Assembly (NCBI GenBank): GCA_028709135.1
Contig: JAQVXN010000127.1
Coordinates: 1-6,032, forward strand
DNA: 6,032 bases
Source of the DNA: Bacteroidaceae bacterium
GTDB taxonomy: Bacteria; Bacteroidota; Bacteroidia; Bacteroidales; Bacteroidaceae
Direction: 5' to 3'
The translations under genes were made by a program, and so were the position numbers. The notes under the pieces are model-generated. The model made no database searches. It had not been told where the DNA came from and saw only the letters and a program-made list of their open reading frames with translations. Below, piece by piece: positions 1 to 6,032 of the stretch; the stretch's first letter is position 1; each line of letters opens with the position of its first letter.

Positions 1-531
1 ATTGATTGTGTCAACCAAATTTGTTTTAACTTTGCAACATGACAACTATATTTGTTATGATCAATTTTAACTATAAACTCAATCTGTTTTAATAACTAAA
101 ACTGTCAACCTTTTTCAGTACACCTCAGTGGCAGATATGTGATGGGCGTTACTGCCTTAAAAACATCGTAATTATTTTAATTAAAGATAGTTATGTATGA
201 AATAGTGCGAGTGTCTGCTTTTATAGATAGCTCAATAGTATTTTGATTTAAGGTCTTTCGTGAACTTGTATTTTTCATGGTCATTCAGAAGTTCGCATTC
301 GTAAAAACTGTGATGTTATTTGTCGAAAGTGTGAGGCCATTTGTTTACAACAACAACAAAGAAATTTTGACGAAGGTCAGGATTTGTTTTCAATAGATCC
401 ACTACTCTTAATAATGAGAGAGTTTACAAGATGGTTTTGTGCATATTTTCGAGGTTAAAACAATGGCTCATGGAACACACAGGTCTAGGCTGACAGGCTT
501 CGATTGTTAGAACGTGCAAATGTAGTGAGTA
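1..531. other. Gene-poor stretch downstream of the AraC-type regulator
   Basis: No gene can be supported in these 531 bases. Both strands are AT-rich and broken by frequent stops. The longest open stretch I found by hand is on the plus strand from 264 to 455 (64 codons after a TGA, ending in TAA at 456-458). It has no good start codon and its translation, which includes a Cys-rich patch CDVICRKCEAIC, matches no family I recognise. A 33-codon minus-strand ORF at 177-278 also looks like chance. TGTCAACC occurs twice (9-16 and 103-110), and ACTG/CAGT flank the second copy. Sequences of this kind can mark insertion-sequence ends, but I cannot identify one. No clear rho-independent terminator for the regulator gene is visible. 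The stretch may be decayed DNA or the edge of a neighbouring unit. Confidence 0.5.
6..34 (+). promoter_or_regulatory. Possible Bacteroidetes-type promoter with no gene behind it
   Basis: TAACTTTG at 27-34 fits the Bacteroidetes -7 consensus TAnnTTTG exactly. A TTG at 6-8 sits 18 bases upstream as a weak -33 element. Transcription would start near 40. A second -7-like match, TATATTTG, lies at 47-54 with TTTG at 20-23. The only reading frame directly downstream is a 17-codon one from ATG at 39, so if this is a promoter it serves a lost gene, a small RNA or nothing. The motif is short and expected by chance in AT-rich DNA. Confidence 0.25.
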
Positions 532-1401
532 TTATTTAAACGATTTGAATTGCTTTCGGTAAGCGTTCGGGGAGACACCCATATACTTCTTAAAGTATTT
601 CCCGAAAAACGATTGAGTGGGGAAGTTTAGATGAATTGCAATTTCTTTCACGCTGATATCGGAATATTGAAGTAATTGTTTGGCTTCCACAATAACTAAT
701 TCAATAATCCATTGGGATACGGTTTTTCCTGTTTTTTGTTTTACAACAGCACAAAAGTAGCTAGGAGACAAACATTGTTCATGAGCATAATAAGCCACAT
801 TGCGTTTAGTATTGTAATGATGGTATAAGGATACCATGAATTTTTGAATAATTAGATCTCCTCGGTCCTGTACGATAGGTTCTAGCTTGTGGGAGGTAAA
901 GCAGATGTTCATTAATTCGTAAAGAAGCGTAGCGCCTTGAGACATAATAAGTTCTGTAAGAATTTTCTTTCTCTGCGTTTCTATACCGGAATCGTTTTCC
1001 TGTTCGATGCGCTTCATGATGGATCGAATCTGTTGTTCAATATTTTTACATTGACTATTGGTGAGTGAATAATAAGGATGATCTCGCAGGAGTAACTGGC
1101 TGCGTATGTCAATGGCCTTATTCACCAGAGGAACCACGTAATCGTAATTAGTCCGAATGGCAATTCCGGAGAAATCATCGGAGTGGCTGATAATATGTAT
1201 AAAAAGTGAAGGAGTGTAGATAAACATATCGCCTTTAGAAATGGAGTATTGTTTATAGTCTATAGAAGTTTCGATATGTCCTCGCATACAAAAGAAAACA
1301 CATAAAAAGTCCGTGATGCGCAAATAATCATTGAATGTGTTGTCAAGAAAATCTGCTGTGATCTTTGTAATTTCGAAGGGCAATTGGAGTTTATCGTTCA
1401 T
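532..1401 (-). CDS. AraC-family transcriptional regulator
   Basis: This 289-residue protein has the usual layout and length of an AraC/XylS regulator. Residues of about 25-90 form a cupin-like sensing part (FFCMRGHIETSIDYKQYSISKGDMF, seen in pieces around 36-60), followed by a helical linker to about 185. The C-terminal DNA-binding domain has two helix-turn-helix motifs: about 199-222 (NVAYYAHEQCLSPSYFCAVV) and about 248-272 (ISVKEIAIHLNFPTQSFFGK). It ends with the family signature FKKYMGVSPNAYRK. The ATG at 1401 is preceded by an A/G-rich leader and a matching promoter at 1415-1448. The gene is divergent from the efflux operon, with 165 bases between the two starts, so it most likely regulates that operon and perhaps itself. 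Whether it activates or represses, and which ligand it senses, cannot be told. The family call is secure; the target is inferred from position. Confidence 0.93.
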   Translation of the reverse strand: MNDKLQLPFEITKITADFLDNTFNDYLRITDFLCVFFCMRGHIETSIDYKQYSISKGDMFIYTPSLFIHIISHSDDFSGIAIRTNYDYVVPLVNKAIDIRSQLLLRDHPYYSLTNSQCKNIEQQIRSIMKRIEQENDSGIETQRKKILTELIMSQGATLLYELMNICFTSHKLEPIVQDRGDLIIQKFMVSLYHHYNTKRNVAYYAHEQCLSPSYFCAVVKQKTGKTVSQWIIELVIVEAKQLLQYSDISVKEIAIHLNFPTQSFFGKYFKKYMGVSPNAYRKQFKSFK

Positions 1402-1414
1402 TGTTCTTTTTCTG

Positions 1415-1448
1415 CAAATATAGTGTATTACATACGAAAAATAACAAA
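1415..1448 (-). promoter_or_regulatory. Promoter of the AraC-type regulator gene
   Basis: Read on the minus strand, TATATTTG (plus positions 1415-1422) fits the -7 consensus TAnnTTTG. TTTG (plus 1445-1448, seen as CAAA) lies 22 bases upstream as the -33 element. Transcription would start near 1411, leaving a leader of only about 10 bases before the ATG at 1401. That leader is rich in A and G (AGAAAAAGAACA), as is common in Bacteroidetes, where strong Shine-Dalgarno sites are rare. The upstream edge is two bases from the first copy of the direct repeat at 1450. Confidence 0.6.
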
Positions 1449-1449
1449 A

Positions 1450-1525
1450 AAGGGGTCTAAAAAGTCAGAAATCAATGATTTGGAACAACTTATCATGAAA
1501 ATAAATCTTTTTGAAGGGGCTCTAA
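1450..1525 (+). promoter_or_regulatory. Candidate operator: direct repeat in the divergent promoter region
   Basis: AAGGGGTCTAA at 1450-1460 and AAGGGGCTCTAA at 1514-1525 are the same apart from one extra C. They are in the same orientation, with starts 64 bases apart, close to six turns of the helix. The G-run stands out in an otherwise AT-rich intergenic region. The first copy adjoins the -33 element of the regulator promoter, and the second fills the spacer between the -33 and -7 elements of the efflux promoter. AraC-family proteins often bind direct repeats, so these could be sites for the neighbouring regulator. That assignment is inference. Between them lies a 13-base palindrome, AAATCA-A-TGATTT, at 1469-1481. 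Confidence 0.4.
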
Positions 1526-1538
1526 TGTGGTACTTTTG
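1510..1538 (+). promoter_or_regulatory. Promoter of the tripartite efflux operon
   Basis: TACTTTTG at 1531-1538 fits the Bacteroidetes -7 consensus TAnnTTTG exactly, and TTTG at 1510-1513 lies 17 bases upstream, slightly closer than usual for a -33 element. Transcription would begin near 1541-1545, giving a leader of about 22-26 bases before the adaptor start at 1567. This placement argues for that start over the open frame extending upstream to 1384. One copy of the AAGGGG direct repeat lies in the spacer, and an inverted repeat TTTTG-CGAC-CAAAA (1534-1547) spans the -7 element and predicted start site, so bound protein there would be expected to affect RNA polymerase directly. Confidence 0.65.
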
Positions 1539-1566
1539 CGACCAAAATCACAGAAGAATAAAAAAA

Positions 1567-2586
1567 ATGAAAGCTAATATTTACATTCTTTCAATGACTA
1601 TTGTCTTAAGTTTGTGTAGTTGCAAACCAGCTTCAAAAGAAATGAAAGCTGCCGCAGCTGTTTCTGTAAAAACCATGATGGTGGAGAATAGTAGCGAAGT
1701 TGGCTATCGTTCTTATGTTGGAACAGTAGAAGAAGCGTCGGGATCTCAATTGAGCTTTGCGACGATGGGTACCGTTTCGCAAGTATTGGTAGATGAAGGT
1801 CAAGCAGTAAGAAAAGGGCAGGTGCTGGCAGTATTGGATAAGACAACGTTACAGAATGCTTACGACATTGCGCGTTCTACATTACGTCAAGCTGAAGATG
1901 GATACAAACGTTTGTATACATTGTATAAAAAAGGAAGTCTGCCTGAAGTGAAATATATAGAAATACAAACGCAGTTGGCTCAGGCACAAGCCGGTGAGCG
2001 TATAGCTCGTAAAAACATTCGGGACTGCGTGCTCCGTGCTCCTTTTTCCGGCTATATTTCTCAGAAAATGGTTGACACAGGTAATAACATTGTTCCGGGC
2101 GAGGGGTGTTTCAAATTGGTGAAATTGGATCGTGTAAAAGTAAAAATAGCTGTACCGGAAAAAGAAATTTCAAGTATTCATCGTGGCGAAAATATCGGAT
2201 TTAGCGTTGCGGCTCTTGGAAATCAAAATTTTGAAGGAAAGGTAAAAGAAATAGGAGTCCAAGCAAATCCTTTCAGTCACACCTATGATGTAAAAATAGA
2301 ACTTGCCAATAATGGACATCTGTTGTTGCCTGGAATGGTGTGTAGTGTAAGTATTTCCACAACGAATGAAAGTGGATGCATTATTCCGCAGGAGGCTGTG
2401 ATGACAAACGGGAATAACACTTACGTATGGATCGCTAAAAACAATCAGTCTCAAAAACGTGATGTTAAGACTGGGGGTGTTAATGATCGCGGTGTCATCA
2501 TTACGGATGGATTAATTCAAGGCGATGAGGTAATTGTGAATGGACAGAATAATGTCAGTGAGGGTACTAAAATCCAGATACGATGA
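1567..2586 (+). CDS. RND efflux periplasmic adaptor (membrane fusion) lipoprotein
   Basis: This 339-residue protein links the inner-membrane pump to the outer-membrane channel. The ATG at 1567 was chosen because it begins a lipoprotein signal peptide (MKANIYILSMTIVLSLCSC, acylated Cys19 expected) and lies just downstream of a good promoter. The frame stays open upstream to an ATG at 1384, but that would put the promoter inside the gene. Domains follow the HlyD/AcrA order: first half of the lipoyl domain at about 60-91 (VSQVLVDEGQAVRKGQVLAVLD), a short alpha-hairpin at about 92-152 rich in Gln and Ala, second lipoyl half at about 155-187 (VLRAPFSGYIS), a beta-barrel at about 188-265 ending near LLPGMVCSVSI, and a membrane-proximal domain to the end (IIPQEAV, DGLIQGDEVIVNG). 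It overlaps the pump gene by four bases (ATGA), typical of translational coupling. The family is clear; the exported substrate is not. Confidence 0.92.
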   Translation: MKANIYILSMTIVLSLCSCKPASKEMKAAAAVSVKTMMVENSSEVGYRSYVGTVEEASGSQLSFATMGTVSQVLVDEGQAVRKGQVLAVLDKTTLQNAYDIARSTLRQAEDGYKRLYTLYKKGSLPEVKYIEIQTQLAQAQAGERIARKNIRDCVLRAPFSGYISQKMVDTGNNIVPGEGCFKLVKLDRVKVKIAVPEKEISSIHRGENIGFSVAALGNQNFEGKVKEIGVQANPFSHTYDVKIELANNGHLLLPGMVCSVSISTTNESGCIIPQEAVMTNGNNTYVWIAKNNQSQKRDVKTGGVNDRGVIITDGLIQGDEVIVNGQNNVSEGTKIQIR

Positions 2587-5500
2587 AAAGTAGCTATGGA
2601 ATAAAGATGAATCCTATTGAAAGCGTGATGCACTATAAAAGCATTATGCTGTTATTGCTGGTAGTGATAGTGGCGTTTGGAGCCTATTCGCTGGTGGTGA
2701 TGCCCAAAAACGAGTTTCCTGTGTTTACAATTCGCCAAGGTGTTGTGGTTGGTGTCTATCCAGGAGCAAATACTCGAGAGGTACAGGAACAATTGACGAA
2801 ACCACTGGAGAAGTTTTTGTGGGGATTTAAAGAAATAAAAAAACGTAAGACCTATTCAGAGACGAAAGACGGAATGTGCTACGTTTTTGTGGAATTGAAT
2901 GACGATGTGAAAAACAAGGATGAGTTTTGGAGTAAGTTTAAGATTCGTTTACAACAGTTCAAAGGTAATTTGCCCAGTGGTGTTTTGGCGCTTATTGCCA
3001 ATGATGATTTTGGAGATACTTCTGCTATGCTGATCACCCTTGAAAGTAAAGATAAAACTTATCGGGAACTTCATAATTATATGACTAATCTGGAAGATCG
3101 TCTGCGTACCATTCCAGAAGTGGCGAACCTAAGAGTTTATGGCGAATAAAAGGAACAGATCGGCGTCTATATCGACCGTAACAGACTTTCCGAATATGGT
3201 TTGAACACAGTAACATTATTGAGCTCTCTTGCATCGCAGGGCATGACGGTGACAAGTGGTTATGTTGATGACAAAAAACAAGATCGTCCGATACATCTTC
3301 AAACGCCAATGAACACCGAAAATGATGTGGCTCAGCAAATTGTATATTCTGATCCGAGGGGTAACGTGATCCGCTTGCGTGATATTGCTACGATAAAGCG
3401 GGAATATCCGGATGCAGATACATATATCAAGAATAATGGGAAGAAATGCATGGTACTCTCTTTGGAGATGAATGCGGGAAACAATATTGTGCAGTTCGGA
3501 AAGAACGTGAAAAAGATTCTGGATGAGTTTAAAACCACATTGCCTTCAGATGTGAACATATACCCTATTACAGACCAAAGCAATGTGGTAAACTCATCCA
3601 TTATCGAATTTCTGAAAGAATTGCTAATAGCTATTTGCTCTGTGATATTGGTCATTATGCTGCTTTTACCTATGCGGGTAGCAAGTGTGGCAGCTAGTAC
3701 CATTCCCATTACAATCTTCATTTCTTTGGCGGCGTTCTATTCGTTGGGCATCGAACTGAATACTGTGACACTGGCGGTCTTGATAGTTACTTTAGGCATG
3801 ATTGTGGACAATTCGATTGTCATCATAGATTGTTATATTGAAAAAATTGATGCGGGCATGAGTCGTTGGCATGCTGCGTCGGCTTCTGCGAAAGAATTCT
3901 TTACCTCCATATTTAGTGCTACGCTGGCTATTTCTATAACGTTTTTTCCTTTCCTCATTACGATGAAAGGTATGATGTACGACTTTGTAAAATGGTTCCC
4001 TTTGGGTATGTCCATTGTTCTTGGAATATCATTACTGGTTGCTGTCTTCGTGGTGCCGTGGATGCAGTTCACCTTTATTAAAAAAGGTCTGAAGAAAAAA
4101 GAGCCTTTCGCGCAAAAGAATCGGAAAAGTTTTATGGACTATATTCAAAACTATTATAATCAATTCATTGTGAAATGTTTTGCGCATCCTTTCATAACGC
4201 TTGGAGCCGGTGTAGGTTTTATTGCACTGGGAATAGTTCTTTTCAGTTTGTTGCCACAAAAGATGATGCCGCGGGCCGAACGTAATCAATTTGCAGTGGA
4301 AATATATTTGCCAGTGGGAACGGCTGTTGAGCGTACGGCACAAGTTGCCGACAGCTTGCGTGATATGATAAAAAAGGATAAGCGCGTTGTGAATGTAACT
4401 ACTTTTTATGGTATGAGCTCTCCGCGTTTTCAAGCATCATATGCCCCTCAATTAGGTGGTAGCAATTTTGCTCAATTCATTGTAAATACGGATAATGACC
4501 ACAATACGCAAGACTTGTTGAATAAATTTACTCCGATGTATTCGAATTATTTTGAGGATGCTAAGGTGAGAATGAAAGAACTGGATTATTCGGATGCGAT
4601 ATCGCCGATAGAAATACGTTTCAGCGGGGATGATTTGACAGAATTGCATGAAGTGGTTGATAAAGTTACGCAAATTATGCGTAAGGATTCGAATCTGCTT
4701 CTAGTGAGAAGTAATTTTGAAGGTTCGTGCCCAGGGCTCAAAATCATGATGGATAATGATGAAGCAAACCGTATCGGATTGAATAGAAGTCTGCTGTCGA
4801 TGAATTTAGCTACGCGCTTTGGATCTGGAATACCTCTTACTACAGTATGGGAAGGTGATTACCCTGTACCAGTAATGCTTAAAGACAATCATGCCGGATT
4901 GCAACAACCTGATGATCTCAAAAACGCGATGGTAAGCGGGATTTTACCGGGTACCAATGTGCCATTGCGTCAGATTGCAGATGTAAAGCCCGATTGGAAT
5001 GAAGGGATGATTGTAAGGCGTAATGGAATTACGACAGTTTCTGTCATGGCAGATATTCGGCGAGGCGTAAATCTGAATAAGGAAACCGATAAAATTTTAG
5101 AACAAATATCTGCAACCAAATTACCTACTGGTGTCAAGATGACAGCGGGGGGCCAACGTGCAAGCGACAATGAGTTCAATCCACAGATTTATGGAGGTTT
5201 ATGTATTTCCGTTGTGATTATTTTCCTAATTCTTTTGTTGCATTTTAAAAATATAAGGATGTCGTTACTCATTATGTATTCGTTGTCGTTTTCTTTAGTC
5301 GGACTATCGATCGGTATGCTTATCATGAAACAGGACATGGGCGTGACAGCCATTTTGGGTATTATTTCTCTGATGGGCATCATTGTGCGAAATGGAATTA
5401 TTATGATAGATTATTCGGAGGAACTGCGTGTGAAAAGGCATATTACAGCAAAACATGCTGCTTTGCAGGCTGCACAACGCCGGTTGCGACCAATATTTCT

Positions 5501-5723
5501 AACAAGCGCAGCTGCGTCCATGGGAGTAGTGCCTATGGTGATACAAAATTCGCCCATGTGGGGACCTATGGGAACGGTGGTGTGTTTCGGTACGCTAATT
5601 TCAATGCTGTTTATCATTACGATGATTCCTATTGGCTATTGGATGATTTTCCGTCTGCAAGACAAGAAACGAAAACTAAAGAATGAGAAAGAACGTTCTT
5701 CCAAGATGTTAAGTGAAATTTAA
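2583..5723 (+). pseudogene. RND efflux pump (AcrB-like permease), interrupted by an in-frame stop
   Basis: The inner-membrane proton-driven pump of the operon. The frame spans 1046 positions, the usual length for the AcrB/HAE1 family, but TAA replaces residue 189. The two open parts, 2583-3149 (188 residues) and the rest to 5723, are in the same frame. Visible parts: TM1 at about 20-40; the family motif MPKNEFPVFTIRQGVVVGVYPGA at 40-62 (seen in pieces); first porter/docking region to about 340; TM2-TM7 at about 346-558; second porter/docking region to about 865; TM8-TM12 at about 867-1023. In TM4 the AcrB Asp407-Asp408 pair appears as Asp409-Asn410 (VDNSIV). In TM10 the AcrB Lys940 position is Arg936 (VRNGI). 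Both variants occur in many RND pumps. RLRPIFLTSAAASMGVVPMV at 967-986 is the conserved TM11 signature. No other damage is seen, so the lesion is recent or an artefact. A second possible start is ATG 2607. Restarting after the stop (TTG 3201, ATG 3243) would lose TM1 and is unlikely to give a working pump. Confidence 0.85.
3147..3149 (+). other. Premature TAA codon in the RND pump gene
   Basis: The frame reads RVYGE, TAA, KEQIGVYIDRNRLSEYGLN. In AcrB the matching stretch reads FGSQYAMRIW, which puts Gln at the stop position, and the codon CAA becomes TAA by one transition. Seventeen sense codons separate the stop from the next possible start, a TTG at 3201. TAA is not generally reassigned here: both the regulator gene and this pump gene end with TAA in the normal way. 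The following bases (AAG) do not form a known efficient readthrough context. Confidence 0.9.
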
Positions 5724-5724
5724 A

Positions 5725-6032
5725 ATGAAAGTTATGAATTTAGCGATGATGACAAAATTAAGATATCTGCCTATACTTGTTGTGTGCCTTTCGAGCACTG
5801 CAGCCGAACCTCAGAAAGTTTACACTTTAAAGGAGTGTAAACAAATGGCAGTGAACAACAATATAAAGATGAAAAATGCAAGGCTTTCCATAGAACAATC
5901 ACAAGAACAGGAGAAAGAAGCTTTTACCAAATACTTCCCAACGGTTTCTACTTCAGGAAATTATTTTCGTTCGACCGATTATCTGATCAAGGAGAAAATG
6001 ACGATGGGAGCAAATGAACAGCAGCAATTGGG
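5725..6032 (+). CDS. TolC-like outer membrane efflux channel, N-terminal part
   Basis: The first 102 codons of an outer-membrane factor, cut by the window edge. It supplies the exit duct for the adaptor and pump encoded upstream. The ATG at 5725 is one base after the pump stop codon; later in-frame ATGs (5734, 5746) could also serve. A signal peptide is visible (hydrophobic LPILVVCLSS, probable cleavage after STAA near residue 27). The mature part begins with the family hallmark YTLKECKQMAVNNNIKMKNA, followed by a Gln/Glu-rich helix (SIEQSQEQEKEAFTKYFPTV) and then SGNYF, the start of the first beta-strand region of the OEP repeat. It depends on the same promoter as the adaptor, so a real stop in the pump gene could lower its expression. 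The family call is firm despite the truncation. Confidence 0.9.
   Translation, partial: MKVMNLAMMTKLRYLPILVVCLSSTAAEPQKVYTLKECKQMAVNNNIKMKNARLSIEQSQEQEKEAFTKYFPTVSTSGNYFRSTDYLIKEKMTMGANEQQQL

Noticed and set aside
130..156. GGCAG...CTGCC inverted repeat as a terminator
   Set aside because: It has only five base pairs with a 17-base loop and is about 375 bases beyond the regulator's stop codon, so it is too weak and too far.
177..278. A 33-codon minus-strand ORF beginning MKNTSSRKTLNQ
   Set aside because: It is short, has no matching promoter or recognised family, and is expected by chance in AT-rich DNA.
348..359. Four CAA repeats as a phase-variable tract
   Set aside because: The tract is short and lies in no supported gene or promoter.
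1384..1566. A 61-residue N-terminal extension of the adaptor from ATG 1384
   Set aside because: It would overlap the start of the divergent regulator gene, contain both promoters, and bury the lipoprotein signal peptide that begins at 1567. The extension has no recognisable domain.
3147..3149. Genetic-code reassignment of TAA to glutamine
   Set aside because: Both the regulator gene and the pump gene end normally with TAA, and only one internal TAA is found. A local mutation or error is far simpler.
3161..3178. Possible stem CGG-TC/GA-CCG just after the stop as a readthrough element
   Set aside because: The stem is short with a two-base bulge and lies in conserved coding sequence; it is not convincing as a recoding signal.
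1598..5617. Several minus-strand open frames of 64-133 codons inside the adaptor and pump genes
   Set aside because: They are antisense shadows of strongly conserved coding sequence, with low-complexity or implausible translations and no promoters.
3201..5723. An independent 840-residue protein starting at TTG 3201
   Set aside because: It begins in the middle of the first porter/docking region, has no ribosome-binding signal, and lacks TM1. It is the downstream part of the interrupted pump.

Overview
The window looks like chromosomal DNA of a Bacteroidales bacterium (Bacteroides, Phocaeicola or Parabacteroides type). It is AT-rich, its promoters fit the Bacteroidetes pattern (TAnnTTTG at -7, TTTG near -33), Shine-Dalgarno signals are weak or absent, and the proteins resemble those of gut Bacteroidales. 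Genus and species cannot be told from this sequence alone.

Layout. Positions 1-531 hold no gene I can support, only a possible orphan promoter near the left edge and small open stretches. An AraC-family regulator lies on the minus strand at 532-1401. A 165-bp divergent region (1402-1566) carries one good promoter in each direction and a near-identical direct repeat (AAGGGG-TCTAA type) that could be a shared operator. A tripartite efflux operon then runs rightward: a lipoprotein periplasmic adaptor (1567-2586), an inner-membrane RND pump (2583-5723) and the start of a TolC-like outer-membrane channel (5725 to the window edge). The adaptor and pump overlap by ATGA, and the pump and channel are one base apart, so the three are almost certainly co-transcribed and translationally coupled. 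The regulator probably controls the operon. The substrate cannot be read from the sequence.

The main anomaly is in the pump gene. An in-frame TAA at 3147-3149 splits an otherwise intact reading frame of 1046 positions. The residue expected there is glutamine, so one C-to-T change (CAA to TAA) explains it. No frameshift or second stop is present. The gene is either a very recent pseudogene, a sequencing or assembly error, or (least likely) a readthrough case. If the stop is real, the pump is lost and the channel gene downstream may be expressed less through polarity.

I did not find a convincing undescribed system. This is a familiar efflux locus with a fresh lesion in its pump and a plausible unreported operator.
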